DNA from: Roseomonas aeriglobus
GTDB lineage: Bacteria > Pseudomonadota > Alphaproteobacteria > Sphingomonadales > Sphingomonadaceae
Reading direction: 5' to 3'
NCBI GenBank assembly: GCA_016937575.1
Contig: JAFHKN010000002.1
Location: 1,488,001-1,552,000, forward strand
Length of the DNA: 64,000 bases
The position numbers were made by a program, and so were the translations under genes. The notes under the pieces were generated by a model. That model had not been told where the DNA came from, did not search any database, and was given only the letters and a program-made list of their open reading frames with translations. Positions within the stretch are counted from its first letter, which is position 1; every line of letters starts with the position of its first letter. This document shows, one piece after another, positions 49,354 to 58,917 of the stretch.

Positions 49354-50759
49354 TCCGCCGCATTCCCGAAGGCGCGCCGATCGTCACGGCGGACGAGATG
49401 CGCGCGTGCGAAGCGGCGGTCTTTGCAACGGGCGTATCGCAAGACGCGCTGATGGAGCGCGCCGGCGCAGCGGTCGCCGAACAGGTCCTTCGCCTTGCGG
49501 CGGGCCGGCCGGTGCTCGTGCTCGCTGGCCCCGGCAACAACGGCGGCGACGGCTATGTCGTCGCGCGGGTGCTGAAGGCGCGCGGCGCGTCGGTGGCCCT
49601 CGCTACGCTCGGCGCCCCCAAGGACGGCGCGGCGGCGCGCATGGCGGCGCGGTGGGACGGGCCGATAGTCACGCTGAACGATGCCGAGCCACGCCCGATC
49701 CTCGTCGATGCGCTGCTCGGGATCGGAACGCCGCGGCCCTTCGATGCACCGATCGCGACTCACATCGCCCGCTTGCAATCCGCCGCCGAGCTCACGATCG
49801 CCATCGACATACCGAGCGGCCGGCATGCCGACACCGGCGAGGGATCAGGGAGCGCTGACGTCACCATTGCGCTCGGCGCGCTGAAGCCGGCGCATGTGCT
49901 GGGGGCGGGCGGGGCCGCCTGCGGACACATCATCGTGGCAGACATCGGTGTGCCCGTGCCCGACGACGTCACCACCATCGCGCGCCCGCTGCTCCCGGCG
50001 TGGCGGCATGACGTCAACAAGTTCAGCCGCGGGATGGTCGCGGTCGTCTCCGGCGCGATGCCGGGCGCGGGATGGCTGGCCGGCCGGGCAGCGCTCGCAG
50101 CGGGGGCGGGCTATGTCCAGCTCGTCGGGACGGCGCCCGCGGAAGGCGCGCCGCACGCGCTCGTGCGCCGGAGCATCGGTCGGGTGCAGGATCTTCACGA
50201 CCTGCTCGACGATCCCCGCATCGGCGCCGTCGTCATCGGCCCGGGCCTCGGCCGCGATGACGAGGCAAGAACCCTGCTCGACGCCGCGCTGGCCTCGGCG
50301 CACGATCTGGTCGTCGATGGCGATGCGCTGACGCTGCTTGGCCGCAGCGTGCGCGAACGGATCGCTACGGATCGCCGCCGGGTCTGCCTGACCCCACACG
50401 CCGGCGAATTCGCGCGAATGTTCGATACCGACGGCGATAAACTGACCGTCACCCGCGCCGCAGCCCGCGCGACCGGCGCAACGATCGTGCACAAGGGGCC
50501 TGATACGGTGATCGCCTATCCCGACGGCCGCGCGATCGTTTGCGCCGGCACCAATCCGGGGCTTTCGACCGCGGGGACCGGCGACCTCCTGGCCGGGACG
50601 ATCGGTGCGCGACTGGCGGCCGGGGCGGCGGCAAGCGATCCGGTCGCCGCCGGCGTCTGGCTTCACGCGCGGGCGGCGGACCATATGGGCGCCATATTCG
50701 CCGCCGATGCGCTCGCCGACCGGCTTACCCAGGAAGTGAACGCATGCCCGACTCGTTGA
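49350..50759 (+). CDS. nnr: Bifunctional NAD(P)H-hydrate epimerase / ADP-dependent dehydratase
   Basis: 469 residues in two domains. Epimerase (YjeF-N) 1-210: VLAGPGNNGGDGYVVARVL and AIDIPSGRHADTG. Dehydratase (YjeF-C, ribokinase-like) 220-469: VIGPGLGRDDEAR, CLTPHAGEFARM, GPDTVIAYPDGR and STAGTGDLLAG. Repairs damaged NAD(P)HX. Start GTG 49350, GTGA overlap with the lipoprotein gene. Confidence 0.96.
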   Translation: MIRRIPEGAPIVTADEMRACEAAVFATGVSQDALMERAGAAVAEQVLRLAAGRPVLVLAGPGNNGGDGYVVARVLKARGASVALATLGAPKDGAAARMAARWDGPIVTLNDAEPRPILVDALLGIGTPRPFDAPIATHIARLQSAAELTIAIDIPSGRHADTGEGSGSADVTIALGALKPAHVLGAGGAACGHIIVADIGVPVPDDVTTIARPLLPAWRHDVNKFSRGMVAVVSGAMPGAGWLAGRAALAAGAGYVQLVGTAPAEGAPHALVRRSIGRVQDLHDLLDDPRIGAVVIGPGLGRDDEARTLLDAALASAHDLVVDGDALTLLGRSVRERIATDRRRVCLTPHAGEFARMFDTDGDKLTVTRAAARATGATIVHKGPDTVIAYPDGRAIVCAGTNPGLSTAGTGDLLAGTIGARLAAGAAASDPVAAGVWLHARAADHMGAIFAADALADRLTQEVNACPTR

Positions 50760-51952
50760 GCCCCATCGTCCGCATCGCCGCCCGCGGCGACGGGGTCACC
50801 GAGGACGGCCGTCATGCCCCGCTGACCGCACCCGGCGATCTGTTGTCGGCGACGGGCGTCCTGACCCGCGGCCCTCACCACCGGGAACCGCCCTGCCGTC
50901 ACTTCCCATCTTGTGGCGGATGTCAGCTGCAACAGCTTGACGATGATAGCTATTCTGCCTTCGTTCACGATCGTGTAGCCGGCGCGATCGCCGGTCAGGG
51001 GCTGACGGCGCCGGTCCGCGCTCCGATCGTCTCGCCGCCACGCAGCCGCCGCCGTGCGACGCTGCATGCGGAGCGACGCGGGCGGCAGGTCCTGTTGGGG
51101 TTCACGGAGGGGAGCAGCCATCGGTTGATCGACCTGGCCGAATGCCATGTCCTCCTGCCTGACCTCTTTGCGATGCTGGCGCCGCTGCGGGGGCTGCTCG
51201 CTGCCGTGCTGACCGAGCGGGGGCGGGTCGATATCCATTTGACGCGGGTCGATCAGGGGATTGATGTGCTGATCGGCGGGACGCTGGCGGACGGTCTGCC
51301 GGCAATCGAGGGCATCACCCGCTTTGCCGAACGTCACAAGCTCGCGCGACTGTCGGTCGACGATGGTTTCGGCCCCGAGGCGCGCTGGGAGCCGGAGCCA
51401 GTGACCATCACTCTCGGCGGCGTCGCCGTGCCGTTTCCAGCCGGCAGCTTCCTTCAGGCGACCGTGGACGGGGAGGCGGCGTTGGTCGCGGCAGTGCGCG
51501 AAGCCATCGGGGACGCGCGCCTGATTGCGGACCTGTTCGCAGGCCTCGGCACCTTTGCGCTGACGCTGCCTGGCAAAATCTATGCGGGCGAGGCGGCGCG
51601 GGAGCCGATTGCGGCACTGAAGGCGGCTGCCGGCCGTGCCGGCCGCGCGATCTTTGCCGAGCACCGCGACCTGTTCCGTCGCCCGCTGACGACGACCGAA
51701 CTCGATCGGTTCGATGCCGTCGTCATCGATCCTCCACGGGCCGGGGCGCGCGAGCAGGCACAGCAACTCGCCAGCGCGAAGACTCCTCGTATCGCCTATG
51801 TTTCGTGCAATCCCAGCAGCTTCGCGCGGGATGCGAAACTTCTGTGCGAAGGCGGTTACACGCTCGACTGGGTACAGCCGGTCGGGCAGTTCACTTGGTC
51901 GACTCATGTCGAACTGGCGGCGACGTTCAGTCGGCGGGATAATCCGCGCTGA
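50744..51952 (+). CDS. RlmD/TrmA-type 5-methyluridine RNA methyltransferase
   Basis: 402 residues. [4Fe-4S] ligands [15 protein letters not shown] plus Cys in AECHVL; SAM-binding [11 protein letters not shown]; catalytic [12 protein letters not shown] and the nucleophile in [12 protein letters not shown]. Methylates a uridine in rRNA or tRNA; which one cannot be told. Starts 16 bp inside nnr; its 3' end overlaps truA on the other strand by 26 bp. Confidence 0.93.
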   Translation: MPDSLSPIVRIAARGDGVTEDGRHAPLTAPGDLLSATGVLTRGPHHREPPCRHFPSCGGCQLQQLDDDSYSAFVHDRVAGAIAGQGLTAPVRAPIVSPPRSRRRATLHAERRGRQVLLGFTEGSSHRLIDLAECHVLLPDLFAMLAPLRGLLAAVLTERGRVDIHLTRVDQGIDVLIGGTLADGLPAIEGITRFAERHKLARLSVDDGFGPEARWEPEPVTITLGGVAVPFPAGSFLQATVDGEAALVAAVREAIGDARLIADLFAGLGTFALTLPGKIYAGEAAREPIAALKAAAGRAGRAIFAEHRDLFRRPLTTTELDRFDAVVIDPPRAGAREQAQQLASAKTPRIAYVSCNPSSFARDAKLLCEGGYTLDWVQPVGQFTWSTHVELAATFSRRDNPR

Positions 51953-52673
51953 CGAAGAACAGCCCGTCGGGGGGCGCGTTCAGCCCGAGTGCCGTGCGAT
52001 CGCGGGCCTCCAGCGCCTCAGCCATGTCGTCGGGCGACCATTTGCCTTCCCCGACCAAAGACAGACAGCCGACCATCGATCGGACCTGATGGTGAAGGAA
52101 CGACCGTGCCGAAGCGCGGATTGCGATGACGTCGCCGATGCGCTCGACATCCAGTCGGTCGAGCGTGCGCACGGGGCTGTCGGCCTGGCAATGGACCGAG
52201 CGAAAGGTCGTGAAATCATGCCGCCCGAGCAGCCGCGCCGCCCCTGCCGCCATCGCGTCCGCGTCCAGCGGGCGGGCGAACTGCCACGCCAGCCCCTTGT
52301 CCCAGGTCAAAGGCGCGCGGCGATTGACGATGCGATATTCATAATGGCGGCCAAGGCACGAGAAACGCGCGTGCCAGTCGTCCGCTACCGTTTTGCACGC
52401 AATGACCGCGACGGGTTGCGGGCGAAGGTGGGCGTTCAAAGCCTCCATCAGGCGGAACGGCGTAATGTCGCGCGCCAGGTCGACATGTGCGGGCATCGCG
52501 CGGGCATGAACGCCGGCATCGGTCCGGCCCGAGGCATAGACCAGTGCCTGCTCGCCGGTGATGCGCGTCGCCGCCTCTTCGACCGCCTGCTGCACACTCG
52601 GCCCATGGTCCTGCCGCTGCCAGCCCATGAACGGGCGGCCGTCATATTCGATCGTCAGCGCGAAGCGGGTCAC
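51927..52673 (-). CDS. truA: tRNA pseudouridine(38-40) synthase
   Basis: 248 residues. [15 protein letters not shown] and the catalytic Asp in [15 protein letters not shown]. Start GTG 52673, GTGA overlap with the fmt stop. Confidence 0.96.
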   Translation of the reverse strand: MTRFALTIEYDGRPFMGWQRQDHGPSVQQAVEEAATRITGEQALVYASGRTDAGVHARAMPAHVDLARDITPFRLMEALNAHLRPQPVAVIACKTVADDWHARFSCLGRHYEYRIVNRRAPLTWDKGLAWQFARPLDADAMAAGAARLLGRHDFTTFRSVHCQADSPVRTLDRLDVERIGDVIAIRASARSFLHHQVRSMVGCLSLVGEGKWSPDDMAEALEARDRTALGLNAPPDGLFFVSADYPAD

Positions 52674-53614
52674 AGCTGCGTGCCGGCCGGGATCGGAAAG
52701 CCTCGGAGCAGGTCGGCTGACGTCATGACGCCACGTCCGGCCCGTTGAACACGCGTGGGTCGAATGGCACCGTTCGCGCTGGCGATGGTAAGAAGGTTAT
52801 CCAACACCGTTCCCCGGCGAAGGCCGGGGTCCAGCTCCGACGATGTGGAAACCAAGCCCCGGCCGTCGCCGGGGATCACGTCCGCGGACAGGACACGGAC
52901 GCGTTCCCCGGCATATTCGAACCATGCCCCCGGCGGATTGAAAGCGCGTATCTGGCGCTCGACCTCGATCGCGGTCTTGTCGAAATCGAGCCGCGTCTCC
53001 GCCTTGTCGACCTTGGCCGCGTAAGTAACGCCCTCGTCCGGCTGCGCGACGGCAGGATGCGCTTCGAGATCGGCCAGCACCTGGACCATTAACCGTGCGC
53101 CCATCGCGGCCAGCTCCGCCGTCAACGCGCCCGCCGTCTTGCCGCCGATCAACGTCCGCGCCTCTGCCCGCACCGGCCCGGTGTCGAGCCCGGCCTCCAT
53201 CTGCATGATGCCGACGCCCGTTTCCGCGTCACCTGCCAGGATCGCGCGCTGAATCGGCGCGGCGCCCCGCCACCGCGGCAGGAGCGACCCGTGAACGTTC
53301 AGGCACCCGTGGCGCGGCGCATCGAGCACCGTTTGCGGCAGGATCAGGCCATAGGCGGCGACCACCGCGACATCGGCATCATGGGCCGCGAACGCTGCCT
53401 GCGCCTCGGCCTTGCGCAGGCTGACCGGGGTGAACACCGGTATCCCCAGCGCGATCGCTCGCTGATGAACAGGCGAGGGCACCTCCGCCTTGCCGCGCCG
53501 TCCGCCCGGCCGCGGAGGCTGGCTGTACGCTGCGACGACATCGTGCCCGGCGGCGACCAGCGCGTCGAGCGTCGGCACCGCAAAGTCGGGGGTTCCCATG
53601 AAGACGATCCGCAT
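52670..53614 (-). CDS. fmt: Methionyl-tRNA formyltransferase
   Basis: 314 residues. [16 protein letters not shown]; catalytic [24 protein letters not shown]. Formylates initiator Met-tRNA. In the C-terminal domain, residues about 247-268 ([20 protein letters not shown]) are encoded by a palindromic repeat inserted in frame (52812-52874). ATG 53614; recR starts 59 bp away on the other strand, then def: the initiation-cycle genes are grouped. Confidence 0.96.
   Translation of the reverse strand: MRIVFMGTPDFAVPTLDALVAAGHDVVAAYSQPPRPGGRRGKAEVPSPVHQRAIALGIPVFTPVSLRKAEAQAAFAAHDADVAVVAAYGLILPQTVLDAPRHGCLNVHGSLLPRWRGAAPIQRAILAGDAETGVGIMQMEAGLDTGPVRAEARTLIGGKTAGALTAELAAMGARLMVQVLADLEAHPAVAQPDEGVTYAAKVDKAETRLDFDKTAIEVERQIRAFNPPGAWFEYAGERVRVLSADVIPGDGRGLVSTSSELDPGLRRGTVLDNLLTIASANGAIRPTRVQRAGRGVMTSADLLRGFPIPAGTQL
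52812..52874. repeat. Palindromic repeat inserted in frame in fmt
   Basis: Arms CCCCGGCGAAGGCCGGGG (52812-52829) and CCCCGGCCGTCGCCGGGG (52857-52874) are inverted copies with one mismatch, 27 bp apart; each arm is nearly self-complementary. Relatives occur between genes at 16849, 34692 and 54838. Confidence 0.9.
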
Positions 53615-53672
53615 GGGACATGCGCTTCCACGCTGGCGCGCGCCCGCGCAACCCCCTATCTGTTCCGGTGAT

Positions 53673-54269
53673 ATGGCTTCCCCCGAAATCGAGGCGCTGA
53701 CCAACGCGCTGGCGCGGCTTCCCGGTCTCGGCCCCCGCTCGGCACGACGTGCCGTCCTGCATCTGTTGAAGCGCCGCGAAACGACGTTGGCGCCGTTGCT
53801 GAGCGCCCTCGCCGCGGTCAACGATCGGCTGGAAACCTGCGCGGTGTGTGGGAATGTCGACACGTCGAACCCTTGCGCGATCTGCGCCGACCCGCGCCGC
53901 GACACGCGCTCGCTCTGCGTCGTGGAGGAAGTCGCCGATCTGTGGGCGCTCGACCGCTCACGGCTTTTCCCCGGCAAGTTTCACGTGCTCGGCGGTCGGC
54001 TGTCCGCGCTTGAGGGCGTGCGACCGGAGGATCTGGCGATCGACAGCCTGGTTCGCCGGATCGAGGGCGGCGGGATCGACGAGGTCGTGCTGGCGATGAA
54101 TGCGACGCTCGAGGGGCAGACCACCGCCCATTATGTCGCCGAGCGGATCGAGCGGTTTCCGGTGCGCGTGACGCAACTCGCCCACGGCCTGCCGGTCGGT
54201 GGGGAGCTCGACTATCTGGATGACGGGACTCTCGCTCAGGCGCTCAGGGCACGACGCCCTCTCGCTTGA
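53673..54269 (+). CDS. recR: Recombination protein RecR
   Basis: 198 residues. Helix-hairpin-helix [20 protein letters not shown], zinc finger CAVCGN..CAIC, Toprim [11 protein letters not shown]. Works with RecFO to load RecA on gaps. Confidence 0.96.
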   Translation: MASPEIEALTNALARLPGLGPRSARRAVLHLLKRRETTLAPLLSALAAVNDRLETCAVCGNVDTSNPCAICADPRRDTRSLCVVEEVADLWALDRSRLFPGKFHVLGGRLSALEGVRPEDLAIDSLVRRIEGGGIDEVVLAMNATLEGQTTAHYVAERIERFPVRVTQLAHGLPVGGELDYLDDGTLAQALRARRPLA

Positions 54270-54301
54270 CGGGGCGGCCCCCGCGGGATTAGCCGGACGC
54301 C

Positions 54302-54826
54302 ATGACCGTGATGACCATCCTCGAAATCCCTGATGCGGGGCTTCGCGCCGTTGCCGAGCCGGTGCCCCAAGTCGACGACGCCGTTCGTACGCTGATCGAC
54401 GACATGTTCGACACCATGTACGACGCACGCGGCATCGGCCTCGCCGCGACCCAGGTCGGTGTCGAGAAGCGCGTCGTCGTGATCGACCTGCAGGAGGGCG
54501 AGGACGAGGACGGCAAGCCGATCCGCGATCCGAAGGCATTCGTGAATCCCGAGATCCTGTGGGTCAGCGAAGAGCTGTCGAAGTATAATGAGGGCTGTTT
54601 GTCGATCCCCGAGCAATATGCCGAGGTCGAACGCCCCGCGCGCTGCCGCGTGAAGTGGCTCGACCGCGACGGCAAGGACCACGAGCAGGAGATGGACGGC
54701 CTGCTGGCGACCTGCATGCAGCACGAGATCGACCATCTGAACGGCGTGCTTTTCATCGACCATATCTCGCGGCTGAAACGCGACATGATCGTGAAGAAGC
54801 TGAACAAGGCGCGGCGCGCGGGCTGA
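54302..54826 (+). CDS. def: Peptide deformylase
   Basis: 174 residues. The three motifs GIGLAATQVG, EGCLSIPEQYAEV (metal Cys) and QHEIDHLNGVLF (metal His pair and Glu) are intact. Removes formyl from nascent chains before MetAP. ATG 54302 or 54311. Confidence 0.98.
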   Translation: MTVMTILEIPDAGLRAVAEPVPQVDDAVRTLIDDMFDTMYDARGIGLAATQVGVEKRVVVIDLQEGEDEDGKPIRDPKAFVNPEILWVSEELSKYNEGCLSIPEQYAEVERPARCRVKWLDRDGKDHEQEMDGLLATCMQHEIDHLNGVLFIDHISRLKRDMIVKKLNKARRAG

Positions 54827-54837
54827 CCACGCTGGTC

Positions 54838-54929
54838 GTCATCCCCGCGGAGGCGGGGATGAATTGATGGCGAACGTGCGGCTCCTTCCGTGCGGTCAGC
54901 CAGACTTGATCCCCGGCTTCGCGGGGATG
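54838..54929. repeat. Palindromic repeat between def and rmuC
   Basis: GTCATCCCCGCGGAGGCGGGG at the left and ATCCCCGGCTTCGCGGGGATG at the right, both self-complementary. Same family as 16849. Confidence 0.85.
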
Positions 54930-55041
54930 CCGTTCCGCTCTGTCAAGACGATACGCTCAAACGCCTCACCGCACACCGCTTGTCGCCCGTCCCGTCGCGG
55001 GATAGGTTCGACGTCTGTTCCCGTCAGCGTCGAGCATATTC

Positions 55042-56466
55042 ATGGATTCCACTGCCTTCCTCCTGATCGTCCTCGCGCTCGTGATCGGGGTTGGGGTGGG
55101 CTGGCTGCTCGGCAGCCGCGGCGTGGCGGAGGTCCGCGCCGAGCGCGACGCGCGCGAGGCGGAGTTCAAGCGCGCGATATCCGAACTCGCCGTCGCATCG
55201 GAACGCGTTCGCGACATGCCCGAGCTGCGCGAGGCCCTGGAAGTCACCACCGAAGAACGCGATCGCGCCCGCCTGGAATGCGTTGAGCTTCGCACCAAGG
55301 CCGCTGCGTTCGAAGCGCGGTTCGCCGAATTCAAGGCCGACCGTGAGGCGATGGCCGCGCAGTTCCGCGACCTCGGTGCGAAGGTACTCGATTCGGCGCA
55401 GGAAAGCTTCCTGAAGCGCGCCGACGCCCGGTTCGGCCAGGCCGGGGAGGCGAACGAAGCGAAGATCAAGGCGTTGCTCGCACCCGTCGAGACGACGCTG
55501 AAGCGCTACGAGGAGGGCCTGCACCGCGTCGAGAAGGACCGGATCGACAGCTATGCGGGATTGCGCGAGGCGGTCGAGCAGGTCCGCGTCGGCCAGGGGC
55601 AGGTCCGCGACGAAACCGCCAAGCTCGTCAACGCTCTGCGCACCAGCCCGAAGGCACGCGGGCGCTGGGGCGAACAGTCGTTGCGCAACGTGCTCGAACA
55701 GGCGGGGCTCTCGCCATTTGCCGATTTCCAGCAGGAGGTTGTCGTCGGCACCGACGAGGGTGTGCTGCGCCCCGACGTGATCGTTCGCCTGCCGGGCGGA
55801 CGGCGCCTGGTGATCGACGCGAAATGCTCGCTCAACGCCTTCCTCGACGCGAGCGACGCGATCGACGACGAGACGCGGACGCGGGCGATGAATGCGCATG
55901 CCGCGTCGGTTCGCAACCACGCCCAGCAGCTTGGCTCCAAAAGCTATTGGGACAAGTTCGGCGACGCCGCCGACTATGTCGTGATGTACATTCCAGGCGA
56001 ACATTTCCTGTTCGCCGCCTTGGAGCAGGACCCGCGGCTGTGGGAATGGGCGATCGAGCGCCGCGTGCTGCTCGCGACGCCGACCAATCTGGTCGCCATC
56101 GCCAAGACGATCGCGAACATCTGGCGTCAGGAAAAGCTGATCGACGATGCCCGCGCCGTCGATGCGCTGGGCAAGGAACTCCATGAGCGCCTGGCGACCG
56201 CGGCGACGCACCTGAAGCGGGTCGGCGGCGGGTTGAACTCGGCGGTCGACAACTACAATAAATTCGTGGCCAGCTTCGAAGGCCGCGTCCTCGTCTCCGC
56301 CCGCCGCTTCCGCGACCTGAGCGTTGGCACGGGCGCAAAGGAGATCGAGAGCGTCGACACGGTCGACGCGCTCGCCCGCCAGACCGCGGTCGACGTCGCC
56401 ATGCTCCCGGCCGCGGATGCTCCGCCAGCCGACGACGGCGTGACGGAACGGGAAGCGGCGGAGTAG
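55042..56466 (+). CDS. rmuC: DNA recombination protein RmuC
   Basis: 474 residues. N-terminal membrane anchor (TAFLLIVLALVIGVGVGWLLG), coiled coil to about residue 190, then the RmuC domain: RGRWGEQSLRNVLEQAGL, VIDAKCSLNAFLDA, YVVMYIPGEHFLFAAL and ATPTNLVAIAKTIA (nuclease-like). Limits inversions at short repeats, possibly relevant in a genome rich in palindromes. Confidence 0.94.
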   Translation: MDSTAFLLIVLALVIGVGVGWLLGSRGVAEVRAERDAREAEFKRAISELAVASERVRDMPELREALEVTTEERDRARLECVELRTKAAAFEARFAEFKADREAMAAQFRDLGAKVLDSAQESFLKRADARFGQAGEANEAKIKALLAPVETTLKRYEEGLHRVEKDRIDSYAGLREAVEQVRVGQGQVRDETAKLVNALRTSPKARGRWGEQSLRNVLEQAGLSPFADFQQEVVVGTDEGVLRPDVIVRLPGGRRLVIDAKCSLNAFLDASDAIDDETRTRAMNAHAASVRNHAQQLGSKSYWDKFGDAADYVVMYIPGEHFLFAALEQDPRLWEWAIERRVLLATPTNLVAIAKTIANIWRQEKLIDDARAVDALGKELHERLATAATHLKRVGGGLNSAVDNYNKFVASFEGRVLVSARRFRDLSVGTGAKEIESVDTVDALARQTAVDVAMLPAADAPPADDGVTEREAAE

Positions 56467-56530
56467 CCCTGTCCCCGTTCGTGCTGAGCGCGTCGCCGCG
56501 CGGTTCGGGCGAACGGGCAGGGCGGCTCGT

Positions 56531-57211
56531 TCAGTCCGCGCGCCGCAGCGTCACGCTCGACCTGCCGTTTGACAGAACGAGCGTATCCGCGCGGCTGCCG
56601 CTCGACACCTTCAACGGCGTGCGCAGCGTCGCGACCAGCGTGGTCTCCACCTGCGTCCGCCCGTCCATGCATGCCATCTGGGTGCCGATGATCTCGCTCG
56701 TCGTCAGCGTTCCCCGAGCGAAACGATAGGTCCCGCCAAAGCCGTTGCAGACCCTGCCCGACAGCCGGTTGCCGGCAAAGGTCAAAGTGGCTGGCCGGTC
56801 GAGGCGGACCGGGCGGCCGTTCAGGGCATCGACCCGCCACGTCCCGGTCAGCGCGTTCGCAGCCCCGTCGCTGACGATCCGCCCGCCGCAGCCGTTTCGC
56901 TCCTGCCGGCCGATGCGAACCCGGACCGTGTCGGCATAGACGCGGTCGCTCATCCCGTCCGAACAGCGCGTGTGGGTGATATCGACCGTCATCCGCGGCG
57001 TGCGGTAGAGCTCGCCGTTGATCCCGACGATCGGCCGTGGCTTCACTACGGTAATGGGGCGACCGCCGGCGGGCTCGTACCGGAGCGTGGCGGCATCGAT
57101 GGTCAGCGACCAGAACGGTTCGGTCCCGAGCGCGCGATAGGGTGCGCGGTCGGACTGGGCGGCGGCGGGCACCGCGATCAGCAGGGCGGGGACCAGAAAC
57201 AGGGCTTTCAT
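56531..57211 (-). CDS. Secreted META-domain (HslJ-like) protein
   Basis: 226 residues. Signal peptide MKALFLVPALLIAVPAAAQ, an N-terminal domain with GTEPFWSLTIDAATLRY, and a META domain: LTGTWRVDALNGRPV, LTFAGNRLSGRVCNGFGGTY, IIGTQMACMDGRTQVE. Cell-envelope role, unknown. ATG 57211 has AAGGAGA. Confidence 0.88.
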   Translation of the reverse strand: MKALFLVPALLIAVPAAAQSDRAPYRALGTEPFWSLTIDAATLRYEPAGGRPITVVKPRPIVGINGELYRTPRMTVDITHTRCSDGMSDRVYADTVRVRIGRQERNGCGGRIVSDGAANALTGTWRVDALNGRPVRLDRPATLTFAGNRLSGRVCNGFGGTYRFARGTLTTSEIIGTQMACMDGRTQVETTLVATLRTPLKVSSGSRADTLVLSNGRSSVTLRRAD

Positions 57212-57272
57212 CGACCATCTCCTTCGCCCTGAGAATTGCCAGCTCGACCTGAACCCCAGGTGGCCCGTGCGT

Positions 57273-58073
57273 TCATCCTCGGGTTTGGGCGAGGACCTCA
57301 TACGCCATCACCGCGGTTGCGACCGCGGCGTTCAGGCTGTCCGCCTTGCCCAGCATCGGGATCTTCACCAGCAGGTCGCACTCTTCCGCCATGTGATCGG
57401 GCATGCCCTGCGCCTCGTTGCCGGTCAGCAGGAACGTCGGGGCCTCATAGGTCGCGGCGCGGTAGTCGTGCGTCGTATCGAGGCTCAAACCGACCAGCTG
57501 GCCCGGTCCGGCGCGCAGCCAGTCGCGGAACTCCTCCCACCGCGCGCGGGCGACGGGCACGGTGAACAGTGCGCCCATGCTCGCCCGCACCGCTTCGACC
57601 GAAAAGGGATCGACGCAATCATCGACCAGGATCAGCCCGCCTGCGCCGACCGCGTCGGCGGTGCGCAGGATGGTCCCGAGATTGCCCGGGTCGCGCAGCC
57701 GTTCGGCGACCAGCCATATCTTCGCGGCTGTACGGTCGATATTGGCAAGCGGAGTCAGGAATTCACCATAAACCCCTATAACGGAACCGGGATTGTCCTT
57801 GCCCGACAGCTTCGACAGAATGTCGGCGGTCGTCTCGATCGCGTCGCCGCCCGCGGCTTCCACCGCGTCGACCAACGCGCCGACCAGGCGGTGATCTGCG
57901 GTCGTGGGCGTGAAGAACAGTGTCTCGGGTAGACGCCCCGCCTCCCGCGCTTCGGTCAGGATGCGCAGGCCCTCCGCAAGGAACAACCCGGCGTCACGGC
58001 GATGCTTCTTGTCGCGCAGGCGCTGGGTGGCTTTGACCAGTGGATTGGAGAAGGCGGTTATCTCGCGGGGCAT
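57273..58073 (-). CDS. TrmH/SpoU-family RNA 2'-O-methyltransferase
   Basis: 266 residues. SPOUT motifs RDPGNLGTILRTADAVGAGG, LLTGNEAQGMP and IPMLGKADSLNAAVATAVM. Methylates a ribose 2'-OH of rRNA or tRNA; target unknown. Separated from the HPr gene by a repeat. Confidence 0.94.
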   Translation of the reverse strand: MPREITAFSNPLVKATQRLRDKKHRRDAGLFLAEGLRILTEAREAGRLPETLFFTPTTADHRLVGALVDAVEAAGGDAIETTADILSKLSGKDNPGSVIGVYGEFLTPLANIDRTAAKIWLVAERLRDPGNLGTILRTADAVGAGGLILVDDCVDPFSVEAVRASMGALFTVPVARARWEEFRDWLRAGPGQLVGLSLDTTHDYRAATYEAPTFLLTGNEAQGMPDHMAEECDLLVKIPMLGKADSLNAAVATAVMAYEVLAQTRG

Positions 58074-58084
58074 GACATCACCTT

Positions 58085-58208
58085 ACCCTCTCCGGGCGGG
58101 AGAGGGAGGGGCCCGCGCCGAAGGCGGGGGAGGGTGAGGGCGGGTGAAGGCGGCATATGGCTGCCCTCACCCTTCCGCCGGCTCCCTCCCTCTCCCGCAG
58201 GAAGAGGG
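58085..58208. repeat. Palindromic repeat between HPr and trmH-like genes
   Basis: ACCCTCTCCGGGCGGGAGAG to the left; CTCCCTCCCTCTCCCGC and GAAGAGGG to the right; inner GGGTGAGGGCGGG/GCCCTCACCC. It fills the gap after the HPr gene. Confidence 0.8.
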
Positions 58209-58210
58209 AT

Positions 58211-58486
58211 TTAATCCTCACCGAACTTGGCTTCTACCAGCTCGCACAACGCCGCGACCGCGGTCTCCGCATGCTCGCCCTCGGCCGAGATCACGATGTG
58301 GTCGCCCATCGCCGCGCCGAGCATCATCAGCCCCATGATCGACGTGCCGGTCACACTCGACCCGTCCTTGCGGACCACCAGCTCACACGGCTGCGACGAC
58401 GCGAGGGTAACGAACTTGGCGCTGGCGCGAGCGTGGAGCCCGCGGCGGTTGGCGATCAGGACGGTGCGTTCGGCCTTTTCGCTCAT
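58211..58486 (-). CDS. HPr-family phosphocarrier protein
   Basis: 91 residues. H18 in NRRGLHARASAKFV (phosphorylation by EI) and S49 in GTSIMGLMML (the HPr kinase site) are both present. With no sugar permease nearby, it is likely a regulatory (PTS-Ntr-like) phosphocarrier. Overlaps the EIIA stop (ATGA). Confidence 0.96.
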   Translation of the reverse strand: MSEKAERTVLIANRRGLHARASAKFVTLASSQPCELVVRKDGSSVTGTSIMGLMMLGAAMGDHIVISAEGEHAETAVAALCELVEAKFGED

Positions 58487-58917
58487 GCAGCGGCTTCTCC
58501 CAAAACTTCGGAGGCGACGGAGATATATTTGCGGCCCGCATCGCGCGCAGCACTGACCGCGTCGGCGACCTTCATCGCCTTGCGCGCGCCACCCAGGCGG
58601 ATCAGCATCGGCAGGTTGATCCCTGCGATCACCTCGACCTTGCCTGGCCGCATCAGCGAGATGGCGAGGTTGGAGGGCGTGCCTCCGAACAGGTCGGTCA
58701 GCACGATTACGCCAGCGCCCTGGTCGACGTCGGCGATGGCGGTGGCGATGTCGGCGCGGCGACCTTCCATATCGTCCTCCGGCCCGATGCAGATCGTGGC
58801 GATCCGATCCTGTTTGCCGACGACATGCTCCATCGCCACAACAAATTCTTCCGCCAGACGACCATGCGTGACGAGAACCAGGCCGATCATGGCGTCAGTC
58901 TTGGAAATAGCGTTCAT
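58483..58917 (-). CDS. PTS EIIA component, mannose type
   Basis: 144 residues. H18 in LVLVTHGRLAEEF is the phospho-site; VIVLTDLFGGTPSNLAISLM is the family signature. No EIIB/C is present, as in regulatory PTS of alphaproteobacteria. ATG 58917 overlaps the rapZ stop. Confidence 0.95.
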   Translation of the reverse strand: MNAISKTDAMIGLVLVTHGRLAEEFVVAMEHVVGKQDRIATICIGPEDDMEGRRADIATAIADVDQGAGVIVLTDLFGGTPSNLAISLMRPGKVEVIAGINLPMLIRLGGARKAMKVADAVSAARDAGRKYISVASEVLGEAAA

